DNA from: Streptomyces halobius | Lineage (GTDB): Bacteria; Actinomycetota; Actinomycetes; Streptomycetales; Streptomycetaceae | NCBI RefSeq assembly: GCF_023277745.1 | Contig: NZ_CP086322.1 | Span: forward strand, 8,680,001-8,744,000 | Direction: 5' to 3' | DNA length: 64,000 bases | Shown: piece after piece, positions 1-6,703 of the stretch | Layout of the letters: each line of letters opens with the position of its first letter | Numbering within the stretch: the stretch's first letter is position 1 | Position numbers and translations under genes: made by a program | Notes under the pieces: model-generated | What the model was told of the DNA's origin: nothing | Databases searched by the model: none | The model's input: only the letters and a program-made list of their open reading frames with translations

Positions 1-1
1 C

Positions 2-172
2 CCGGCGCTGACCACTGTCCGGCAGCCGGTCGCCGAACTGGCCGCCGAAGCCGCCTGGCTGCTCGCCCGTCAGCCGGACGGCGGCGGGGCCGGTTCGCGG
101 CGGACCGTCCGGCTCGCCCCCGAGCTCGTCGTGCGGGCTTCCAGCGGAGCCCGGGGCGCACCGGCGAAGTGA
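2..172 (+). CDS. LacI/GalR-family regulator, C-terminal end only
   Basis: Open at the left window edge; only the last 56 codons are visible. The residues (PALTTVRQPVAELAAEAA, later RTVRLAPELVVR) match the end of LacI-type sugar-responsive repressors, where the 'LTTVRQP' strand and a closing 'L.PELVVR.S' strand form part of the periplasmic-binding-protein-like effector domain. The DNA-binding domain lies outside the window, so the regulon cannot be read. A sugar-linked role is a family inference. Confidence 0.75.
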   Translation, partial: PALTTVRQPVAELAAEAAWLLARQPDGGGAGSRRTVRLAPELVVRASSGARGAPAK

Positions 173-222
173 GGCGCGGCAGAGGGCCGTTGCGCACCCC
201 TTGACCGTACGCGGTCAGCGAG

Positions 223-238
223 TAAAGTCTAGACCAAT
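223..238 (+). promoter_or_regulatory. DasR-like operator (dre) upstream of the LPMO gene
   Basis: The 16 bp TAAAGTCTAGACCAAT is centred on TCTAGA and keeps the right half of the Streptomyces DasR consensus (ACTGGTCTAGACCACT, from established knowledge). It lies about 195 bp before the LPMO start. A related paired element precedes the GH18 chitinase at 59370-59403, so both chitin genes probably answer to N-acetylglucosamine status through DasR. Confidence 0.6.
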
Positions 239-431
239 TGGCGGTCCTGTCCACGGGACGCCGTGCTCGGAGTCGGCACCGGGCGGGGCGGGCGTGGGGC
301 GCCGCCGCAGAACACCCTCGCGTCATCCACCCCCCACACTCAACGAGGCTTCCCGGGGCGGACAACGGCGCCCGTGGCGGCGTCGGGTCCCCTGTTTCTC
401 GCGCGGTGGCCTCCCTCGCGAAAGGGTTGAC

Positions 432-950
432 ATGAACAGCAAGAGAAGGCTGGCTCTCGCCATTGGCGCGGGAATCGCTCCCCTCCTCGTCGTGACCATG
501 CCCGCCAGCCCGGCCGGCGCGCACGGTTATGTGTCCTCGCCGCCCAGCAGGCAGGCGCAGTGCGCCGCGGGCACCATCGAATGCGGACCGATCAAATGGG
601 AGCCGCAGAGCGTCGAGGGCCCCAAGGGTCTGACGAGTTGCAGCGGCGGCAACAGCGCGTTCGCGGAACTCGACGATGATGCGAAGGGCTGGAAGGTCAC
701 CCCGGTCGGCAGCTCCCAGACCTTCAACTGGAAGCTGACCGCCCGTCACTCCACCAGCACCTGGCAGTACTTCGTGGGCGGCCGGAAAGTCGCCGAGTTC
801 GACGACGGAGGCGCGCAGCCGCCCGAGACCGTCACACACACCGTCAACTTCGGTGGTCTGAGCGGCAAGCAGAAGGTCCTGGCGGTCTGGAACATCGCCG
901 ATACCGCGAACGCCTTCTACGCCTGCATCGACGTCAACATCGGCGGCTAG
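432..950 (+). CDS. secreted AA10 lytic polysaccharide monooxygenase (chitin-binding protein)
   Basis: Encodes 172 residues: a Sec signal peptide (about residues 1-30, ending ASPAGA) followed directly by His31 in HGYVSSPPSR. After cleavage this His becomes the N-terminal ligand of the copper histidine brace; the second ligand is probably His106 in TARHSTSTW, and the axial Phe sits in NAFYACIDV near the end. This is a single-domain AA10 enzyme of usual length without an extra carbohydrate-binding module. The family cleaves crystalline chitin (some members cellulose) oxidatively outside the cell. The ATG at 432 is chosen because it begins the signal peptide; the reading frame runs open further upstream, but that part has no secretion character. 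It ends before a strong hairpin. A DasR-like site upstream supports a chitin role. Confidence 0.93.
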   Translation: MNSKRRLALAIGAGIAPLLVVTMPASPAGAHGYVSSPPSRQAQCAAGTIECGPIKWEPQSVEGPKGLTSCSGGNSAFAELDDDAKGWKVTPVGSSQTFNWKLTARHSTSTWQYFVGGRKVAEFDDGGAQPPETVTHTVNFGGLSGKQKVLAVWNIADTANAFYACIDVNIGG

Positions 951-1265
951 CGCCTGACCCATCGGACTGGCCCTGGAGGCCGGCATCGGTGGCCCACCGC
1001 TCCCGGCATCACGCACCGACGCGTGATGCCGGGAGCGGTGTGTGCCCCGGTAGCGGCTGCTCCTCCGGACCACCGGCTCACCGGCTCCGTGACGCGGAGG
1101 GCCCGCGCCCGTGGGGAGCCGGAGAAGCGTACGCAAGGAAGGACAGGGCCCTGGGCTGTCTCGTACCCGCCCCCGGCAGGCGGAACGTATCCGGTGCGGC
1201 GGGCGCACCCGTTACGATCAGCCCATTCATGGCCGTTCGTACGTGGCCTTCGCCGGGAGGAAGAG
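951..1265. other. intergenic stretch with terminator and promoter of the next gene
   Basis: This holds the long perfect hairpin at 995-1040 and then about 220 bp without a convincing gene before the next start. The overlapping open frames are GC-rich shadows. A GGGAGGAAGAG ribosome site immediately precedes the ATG at 1266. Confidence 0.6.
995..1040. terminator. 20-bp perfect-stem hairpin terminator
   Basis: The left arm 995-1014 is exactly complementary to the right arm 1021-1040, with a 6-nt loop (ACCGAC). It sits 45 bp after the LPMO stop codon. There is no T-run, as is usual for actinomycete terminators. Confidence 0.85.
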
Positions 1266-2213
1266 ATGGGCCTGTTCCGCCGAGGACCGAAGCGGGATTC
1301 CCGCGACCTCGCACGCGATGCGGAATTCAGCTTCTTCTCCGAGCGGGAGGGCGGCGTCTTCCGGTCGGAGGTCCGGCAGGCGTTCGCCGAGCAGGGCCTC
1401 GAAGTCACCGTCTACGCGGGCGTGGTCGCCGACTCGGCGGGCCGTCAGTTCGGCCTCGGCAATCTCGCGGCGGTGTGCCACCGCGACCGGCGGGGCGAGC
1501 GCAGCTGGCCCACGCTGATCCGTGACCACGTCGGCAAGGTCCTGCGCACGATGGACGGCCCGCAGCCGCTGGAGATCCTCTCCGAGGACGAGATCCGGGC
1601 CTGCCTCTACCCCCGCGTCGTCGCCCAGGAGTCGCTGCCCGAAGCGGACTCCTTCCGGTACGGCCGGCAGCCCGCTCCGGGGCTGCGCGAAGTGCTCGCG
1701 CTCGATCTGCCCGAGGCGGTGCAGATGCTCAGCGAGGATTCGCTGGCCGACCTCGGGGAGGTGGCCGAGCTACGCATCCGGGCGATGAACAATCTGCGGG
1801 CGCTGCCGGTCGAGGGGCATGAAACGGTGCGGCGCGGCGACGGCTCGGCGTTCGAGGTGCTGCTCGGTGACTCCTTCTTCACCGCGAGCCGGGTACTGGT
1901 GCTGGACGAGCTGGTCCAGCGGATCATGGGCACCGGGCTGACCCCGGACGGAGCGCTGGTCGCGATGCCCTTCCGGCACCAGCTCGCGTTCCACCCCATT
2001 CACGACGCCCATGTCATCCCGGCGTTGCAGGCCATGGCACAGTTCGCGGCGGCCGGCCACAAGGACGCCGCGGGCGCCATCAGCCCCAAGGTGTACTGGT
2101 GGCGCGGCGGCGAGATGACCCCGCTGTGCGAGCCGGACGGCGACGGGCTGCGGGTGGTCGTGGACGGGGACTTCCAGGAACTGCTGGAGCGGTTGGTGCA
2201 GGACGACGCCTGA
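1266..2213 (+). CDS. conserved hypothetical protein, DUF1444-like
   Basis: A 315-residue soluble protein with no signal peptide or membrane segment. The ATG at 1266 follows a clear GGGAGG ribosome site. The layout (a mixed alpha/beta N-terminal part, then 'HETVRRGDGSAFEVLLGDSFFTASRVL' as two adjacent blocks, and a later 'ALVAMPFRHQLAFHPI') recalls DUF1444/YtpQ-type proteins, which have no assigned biochemistry. It stands alone between two hairpins, so it is probably monocistronic. Function unknown. Confidence 0.7.
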   Translation: MGLFRRGPKRDSRDLARDAEFSFFSEREGGVFRSEVRQAFAEQGLEVTVYAGVVADSAGRQFGLGNLAAVCHRDRRGERSWPTLIRDHVGKVLRTMDGPQPLEILSEDEIRACLYPRVVAQESLPEADSFRYGRQPAPGLREVLALDLPEAVQMLSEDSLADLGEVAELRIRAMNNLRALPVEGHETVRRGDGSAFEVLLGDSFFTASRVLVLDELVQRIMGTGLTPDGALVAMPFRHQLAFHPIHDAHVIPALQAMAQFAAAGHKDAAGAISPKVYWWRGGEMTPLCEPDGDGLRVVVDGDFQELLERLVQDDA

Positions 2214-2322
2214 GGGGTGGACGGTGGGGGAGGCACGCCTGCCGGATCACAGCTGGGGCCGGAATTTCGTGCGGAATCTTCACGGAGAGGGAACCTACGG
2301 CGCCTCCCGCCCGTTCTTATAA

Positions 2323-2360
2323 GTGAGGCCCCGTGTTATCCCCCGTGCACGGGGCCTCAC
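2323..2360. terminator. hairpin terminator between convergent genes
   Basis: Arms GTGAGGCCCCGTG (2323-2335) and CACGGGGCCTCAC (2348-2360) form a 13-bp perfect stem with a 12-nt loop. It lies between the rightward DUF1444-like gene and the leftward DUF779 gene and could serve both. Confidence 0.8.
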
Positions 2361-2407
2361 CATGTCTTCCTCGCTGTTCGTCCGGTGCGCCGGGCGCGAG
2401 GCGTGAC

Positions 2408-2812
2408 CTACTCGCCGAGCCGGGCGCGTTCTTCCCCGGTCAGCAGCCGGGAGCGGATCAGGAAACGGACGCCTTCGGGTGCCTCCAGGGAGAAGCCGCT
2501 GCCCCGTCCCGGTACGGCGTCCACGGTGAGATGCGTATGCCGCCAGCGGGTGAACTGCTCCGCCGACATCCAGAACCCCACCGGTTCCGGCACCCCTGCC
2601 ACCGACAGCCGCGCCAGCAGGACGTCCGACGATCCCGTACGGAATTCTCCTTCCGGATAGCACATCGGGGCACTGCCGTCACAGCAGCCGCCGGACTGGT
2701 GGAACATCAGCGGCCCGTGCCGCTCCCGCAGCCGGCGCAGCAGCTCGATGGCCGCCTCGCTCATGGCGACCCGCGAGGTGCCGTCCGTCGCGGGTGTGTC
2801 CGTTCCGTCCAT
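2408..2812 (-). CDS. DUF779 family protein
   Basis: A 134-residue protein with the family signature HGPLMFHQSGGCCDGSAPMC and a conserved 'GFWMSAEQFTRWRHTHL' strand. DUF779 proteins often accompany acetaldehyde/aldehyde dehydrogenase genes in actinobacteria, but their biochemical role is not settled; the Cys-rich motif suggests metal or redox chemistry (inference). Here it is the last gene of a leftward operon, 8 bp after a membrane-protein gene. The aldehyde dehydrogenase of the window is about 50 kb away. The start at 2812 is chosen because it gives the usual length; a Met at residue 17 is the alternative. Confidence 0.85.
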   Translation of the reverse strand: MDGTDTPATDGTSRVAMSEAAIELLRRLRERHGPLMFHQSGGCCDGSAPMCYPEGEFRTGSSDVLLARLSVAGVPEPVGFWMSAEQFTRWRHTHLTVDAVPGRGSGFSLEAPEGVRFLIRSRLLTGEERARLGE

Positions 2813-2820
2813 CTCGTGCG

Positions 2821-3447
2821 TCACCTCGGGAGTCTCGGGGCCAGGTCGCGTGCGAAATCGGCGGCGAGGGCGCACATGTGCCGCGACGGCGCGCTGGTCG
2901 GCCGGGTAGCGCTGATGATGACCTTTCCGAACGACGCGGGCCACGCGACCATGCAGGCGTTGCGGCCCTTGCTGGGCGCGGCCGACGCGGCGGGTACACC
3001 GGGGATGGTGACCGGATCCGCGTTCGGGCCGATGCCGGGGTCCGATGCGGCGAACATGAGCATGAAGGTGGTTCGGTACCTGGTGTACGACGATTCCCAC
3101 CAGCAGGCTTTCCCGAGCGAGCTCTGCTTGGAAGGCCTGCCCTGGTTCAGACGCCACTTCTGGAACAGGGTGTCCTCGGCCACCCGGCACGGCTGCGTCA
3201 CCTCAGCGGGCCGGCCCGACGCCGTCGTCGTGGAACCGACGCCGGGCGGTGAGCCCGTCCGGTCCGGGCCGCCGTTGCCGTACTCGCGTGTCAGCGCCCA
3301 GATCCCGGCCCCCGCCACCCCGGCCAGCAGGGCCGCGGCGACCGCCACGATCAGCATGCGCTGGGGCCGGGGATTGTCGCCCGTCGGGGGTCTGTCCGTG
3401 GCCGGTTCCGGAACCCAGGTTTCCTGTTCCTCATCCCATCGCGTCAT
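2821..3447 (-). CDS. single-pass membrane protein of unknown function
   Basis: A 208-residue protein with a short Pro/Glu-rich cytoplasmic head, one transmembrane helix (about residues 31-52, MLIVAVAAALLAGVAGAG) and a roughly 150-residue extracytoplasmic part carrying cysteines at CRVAED, ACWWES, ACMVAW and MCALAADF that could form disulfides. There is no lipobox. It sits 14 bp after the MTGGA-motif gene and 8 bp before DUF779, so it is probably cotranscribed. The overall look resembles the small DUF3558-type secreted proteins of Streptomyces, but I cannot assign a family. Confidence 0.65.
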   Translation of the reverse strand: MTRWDEEQETWVPEPATDRPPTGDNPRPQRMLIVAVAAALLAGVAGAGIWALTREYGNGGPDRTGSPPGVGSTTTASGRPAEVTQPCRVAEDTLFQKWRLNQGRPSKQSSLGKACWWESSYTRYRTTFMLMFAASDPGIGPNADPVTIPGVPAASAAPSKGRNACMVAWPASFGKVIISATRPTSAPSRHMCALAADFARDLAPRLPR

Positions 3448-3461
3448 GTCAACTACCCTTG

Positions 3462-4064
3462 TCAGCCGAGTAGTTGGCCGATGGCCTGCACGACGGACGC
3501 CGCCGAGGCCAGGCCGGCCGCGGCCGTCGCGCCGAGTTCGAGGCGCTCGCGCAGCCACTGCAGACGGCCACGGCTCACCTGTCCCGTCGCGGCGGCTTCC
3601 GCCTCGGCCTCGTCGAGCTGGGTGCCGACTTCGTCCGTCTCCGCGGCGGGGGCGAGGGCGGCCAGCTGCTCACGTAAGGCGCTGAGAGCCGTGCGGAGTT
3701 CGGGGGACACGCCGATCAACTGTGTCGATTCGTCGGACGCTTTGGCACCGGGGCCGGAAGCCGCGGCGCCGCCGGTCATCGCTCCGATGCCGACGCCGCC
3801 AAGGGGCGCGGATGCTCCCTCGCCCGAGGGTAATGGCGGCGGTGGCGGTTGGCTTGTGCGCAGCGATCTGTCCTCGGCGCGGGCCCCCTCTCCGGCCGCC
3901 ACCGCACCACCGGTCATCACGCCGACCGTGATACCTCCCGAACCGGACTGTGAGGAGGGTGTGTTGGCTGCCCTCGTCGCCCGACCCGCAGCCTCTCCCC
4001 GCACCGGCCCCTCCTGTGCCGGGCCCTGGCCTTCCTGCGCCGGTTCCGCCGGTCCCGTTGTCAT
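3462..4064 (-). CDS. MTGGA-repeat protein, soluble partner of the upstream membrane protein
   Basis: A 200-residue protein. The N-terminal half is low-complexity and carries two copies of a Gly/Ala motif: GGITVGVMTGGAVAAG followed by EGARAED (about residues 43-65), and GGVGIGAMTGGAAASG followed by PGAKASD (about residues 90-112). The C-terminal half (ELRTALSALREQLAALAPAA, then DEAEAEAAATGQ) is a helical hairpin ending in a hydrophobic Ala/Gly helix. The start codon overlaps the stop of the preceding gene by 4 nt, and that gene ends in a third copy of the same motif. This suggests translational coupling and a shared interaction surface. The repeat recalls short beta-type 'G..vg.msGGa' segments in actinobacterial signalling and conflict proteins; this is an analogy, not a family assignment. 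Confidence 0.6.
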   Translation of the reverse strand: MTTGPAEPAQEGQGPAQEGPVRGEAAGRATRAANTPSSQSGSGGITVGVMTGGAVAAGEGARAEDRSLRTSQPPPPPLPSGEGASAPLGGVGIGAMTGGAAASGPGAKASDESTQLIGVSPELRTALSALREQLAALAPAAETDEVGTQLDEAEAEAAATGQVSRGRLQWLRERLELGATAAAGLASAASVVQAIGQLLG

Positions 4065-5791
4065 GACGCAATGCCTCCCCTGGCGATGTCCTTGCCCACG
4101 TCCACATGCTTCGCCGAGGACCGCTTCCCCGTCGTGACCGCACCCCCGCTCATCGCCCCGATGAACACCCCGCCGGTGCTCACACTGATGATGTGCTGCT
4201 CGAACTCACCCGTCTCGTACCCCTTCACCCGCAGCGCCTCCCGCACCCCGCTCACGATCCGGTCCTGCAATGTCTTTACATAGCGGCTGATGTCCATCTC
4301 CTGGAACAGGGACACCTCCGTCACGCTCCCCAACTCCCGTACCGAGGCGACCGGCCCGTCCGGCTGTGCGTACTCCGGTGCCGCCAGCCAGGTACGGAAG
4401 ACCGCGACGGCCGTCCGGACCAGGGAGATCCCGGCCGCGAGGTTCGCCGTGGGGCTGGTCAGCAGTCCGCGTACGGCGTTGCGCAGCGGATCGCCCGCGC
4501 CGCGTGCCGTGATCACATCCACGGCCATGAACTCCGGCCGCACCGGAGTGAGCACATGCGGCACGACCTCCAGGACGAGCATCCCGCCCTGGGTGTGGAC
4601 GCGGACCAGCAGCGAGACCACCACCTGTTCGTCCCAGGCGCCGACCCGGATCCGCAGGAAGTGACGGCGCGCCTCGCCACCGTCGCCGACGGCGCCGTCG
4701 AGGTGCCACTGGACGGTGGCCGGGTCGTACTTGGCCTCCCCGCGCTCCACCCCGGCCGGCAGATAGACGAATTCGTCGATTTCCAGGGAGCGGAGGCGGT
4801 CCCGGCCGGTGGCCGCGGCGGAGGTGCGCAGCGCCTCCAGCTGCGGCTTGATGAGGTCGATGACCTCGCGTCCGGTGAGCGGCTCGGGGGCCGGACGGCG
4901 GGAGTCCGCCGGCCCGGCTTCCGGCCTGGACCCCGGCCCGGCGTCCGCCGGTGGTACGGTGCCCGGCGGGACCTGCGGGGCCGGCTGCGTCCGGGGTTTC
5001 AACTCGATGGCGAACGACCACGGTTTGTGCGGCTGGCCGGCACCGACGAAGGGCCGGAACGCGTTGTAGATCCCCAGCGGCGCATGCTGTTCGCGGTCGA
5101 TGGCCCTGCCGATGCGCCGGAACCGGTCGCTGTCGGGGAGCTGCTCGCGGGGCGCTTCGGCATAGGCCGTACGGCTCAGCTTGCGGCACATGACGGAGAC
5201 GAGGTGCGCGCGGTACGACCACACGGGAATCACCAGCAGGAACGGGAACACCGCGCCCGCCCATGCGTCCACGCCGCTGAACAGCGAGAAGAGCACCGCC
5301 GCCCAGTACACGACCGCCACCAGGAACGGCACGAGCGGCAGTACCATCTTCAGCCGGCCGCGTGTGGCCTCCTTGATCGCCGCACGGTCGAGAGTGAAGA
5401 CGGAGACACTCTGCCCGGCCGAGGCCCGCACGCTCCACGACAGAAGGCAGAGCAGCCCGTACGTCAGGAACCAGGGGATGGGCAGCACCGTCCCCGAGCC
5501 GGCCCCCGAGACCCCGAGCGTGATGAACACCGCCCAGATGACCAGCAGCGCCAGCCCGGTCGTCGCCTCCCAGCGGCGGGCGCGCAGTGCGTGCGCGAGG
5601 ACCGGTACGGCGTCGATGCCGAGTGACGGGGCGATCGGGCGCTCCTCGTGCCCGACCAGCTCATCGATGACGCGTCGGCGGAACTCGCCGTCGAGGTAGG
5701 TGCCCGCGCACAGCAGCCGGGTGGCCTCGTCGTGGCTGCGCCGTGGTGCGGCGTGCGGAGGTGGCGCGTCAGGTTTCTCGGGTATGGCCAT
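4061..5791 (-). CDS. four-helix membrane protein with C-terminal MTGGA motif
   Basis: A 576-residue protein. A cytoplasmic head of about 70 residues is followed by two hydrophobic hairpins (about residues 74-122 and 148-198), a basic linker, a Pro-rich stretch, and a large C-terminal soluble domain (about residues 290-576). The tail holds STGGVFIGAMSGGAVTTG, the same motif found twice in the next gene. The ATG follows GGGAGGGTTC. It is the first gene of the leftward operon 5791-2408. I do not recognise a catalytic family; the architecture suggests a membrane-anchored signalling or scaffold protein (inference). Confidence 0.65.
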   Translation of the reverse strand: MAIPEKPDAPPPHAAPRRSHDEATRLLCAGTYLDGEFRRRVIDELVGHEERPIAPSLGIDAVPVLAHALRARRWEATTGLALLVIWAVFITLGVSGAGSGTVLPIPWFLTYGLLCLLSWSVRASAGQSVSVFTLDRAAIKEATRGRLKMVLPLVPFLVAVVYWAAVLFSLFSGVDAWAGAVFPFLLVIPVWSYRAHLVSVMCRKLSRTAYAEAPREQLPDSDRFRRIGRAIDREQHAPLGIYNAFRPFVGAGQPHKPWSFAIELKPRTQPAPQVPPGTVPPADAGPGSRPEAGPADSRRPAPEPLTGREVIDLIKPQLEALRTSAAATGRDRLRSLEIDEFVYLPAGVERGEAKYDPATVQWHLDGAVGDGGEARRHFLRIRVGAWDEQVVVSLLVRVHTQGGMLVLEVVPHVLTPVRPEFMAVDVITARGAGDPLRNAVRGLLTSPTANLAAGISLVRTAVAVFRTWLAAPEYAQPDGPVASVRELGSVTEVSLFQEMDISRYVKTLQDRIVSGVREALRVKGYETGEFEQHIISVSTGGVFIGAMSGGAVTTGKRSSAKHVDVGKDIARGGIAS

Positions 5792-5976
5792 GAACCCTCC
5801 CGTTCACCGAAGTCCCTTGGAAAGGTGGGACGTTGGGTAGTTCTCAGTGTTGCATGTGAAGGCAGTGGGGGCATGGAAAGCAGGCGAGGGCCGGCCCGGC
5901 GGGGCGACGGGGATTCCGGGCGGTGACCCGCCCGCCCGGGTGACCCGTGTCTCACCTGGGCGGCGCCTCTTGTCTA

Positions 5977-5990
5977 TGCAACTCGTTGCA
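5977..5990. promoter_or_regulatory. 14-bp palindrome, probable PadR operator
   Basis: TGCAACTCGTTGCA (TGCAAC-TC-GTTGCA) ends 15 bp before the PadR start codon. Its position over the promoter or leader of the regulator gene suggests autoregulation. It could also affect the divergent leftward operon starting at 5791. Confidence 0.6.
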
Positions 5991-6005
5991 CAGAAGGATC
6001 GGAGC

Positions 6006-6563
6006 ATGGCGCTCGAACACGCGATCCTCGTCTCCCTGCTGGAGAAGCCGGGATCCGGCTATGAGCTGGCCCGGCGGTTCGAGCGGTCCATCGGATACTT
6101 CTGGACCGCCACCCATCAGCAGATCTACCGCGTCCTCAAGCGCATGGAGGGCGACGGCTGGGTCGACGTGCGCGAGGTGCCGCAGGAAGGGCGGCCGGAC
6201 AAAAAGGAGTACTCCGTCGCGCCGCTCGGCCAAACCGCTCTCTCCCAGTGGCTGCACGAGCCGAGCGGACCCGAAAGCGTCCGGCACGACCTCGCCGTGA
6301 AGATCCGCGGCGCCGCCTTCGACGACCCGACAGCGCTGATCCACGAGGTCGAGCGGCACCGTCAGACGCACACCGACCGGCTCGCGCACTACCTCGCGGG
6401 GGAGCGACGCGACTTCACCGGGCCCGAGGGCCCCGGACCGCCCGACGCCGGCCGTGAACTCCAGCATGTCGTACTGCGCGGCGGCATCGAGTACGAACGC
6501 ATGATGCTCGGCTGGCTCGACGACGTACTCGCCACCCTCCACCGGCTCGCGTCCAAGCACTGA
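6006..6563 (+). CDS. PadR-family transcriptional regulator
   Basis: A 185-residue protein. Residues 1-90 form the PadR winged helix (MALEHAILVSLLEKPGSGYE, then YFWTATHQQIYRVLKRMEGD and 'DKKEYSVAPLGQ'). The C-terminal half is a helical dimerisation domain of the Vir_act_alpha_C type. PadR proteins are ligand-responsive repressors, often of a neighbouring gene. The start at 6006 follows GGAGC closely; a 14-bp palindrome lies just upstream. The acyl-CoA dehydrogenase 140 bp downstream on the same strand is the likely target. Confidence 0.9.
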   Translation: MALEHAILVSLLEKPGSGYELARRFERSIGYFWTATHQQIYRVLKRMEGDGWVDVREVPQEGRPDKKEYSVAPLGQTALSQWLHEPSGPESVRHDLAVKIRGAAFDDPTALIHEVERHRQTHTDRLAHYLAGERRDFTGPEGPGPPDAGRELQHVVLRGGIEYERMMLGWLDDVLATLHRLASKH

Positions 6564-6592
6564 ACCGACGACGCCGCCCCAATCCCGGCCCG

Positions 6593-6690
6593 GAAGACCG
6601 CCCCGTCCCAAGCCCAAAAGACACACACCGCCATCAAGCCCACAAGACGCCCCATTCCCAGCCTGCAAGACGCCCCGTCCCCAAGCCAGA
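6593..6690. repeat. four imperfect tandem repeats of about 24 bp
   Basis: Four units resembling AAGACGCCCCGTCCCAAGCC follow one another between the PadR gene and the acyl-CoA dehydrogenase, the last ending just before the AAAGGTGA ribosome site. The units differ by a few bases and one has an ACACACC stretch. They lie in the untranslated leader of the dehydrogenase. Confidence 0.6.
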
Positions 6691-6703
6691 AAGGTGACCA
6701 CCC

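Noticed and set aside
201..431. Upstream extension of the LPMO reading frame
   Set aside because: The residues are Arg/Pro-rich and would bury the signal peptide; the ATG at 432 starts a normal secretion signal.
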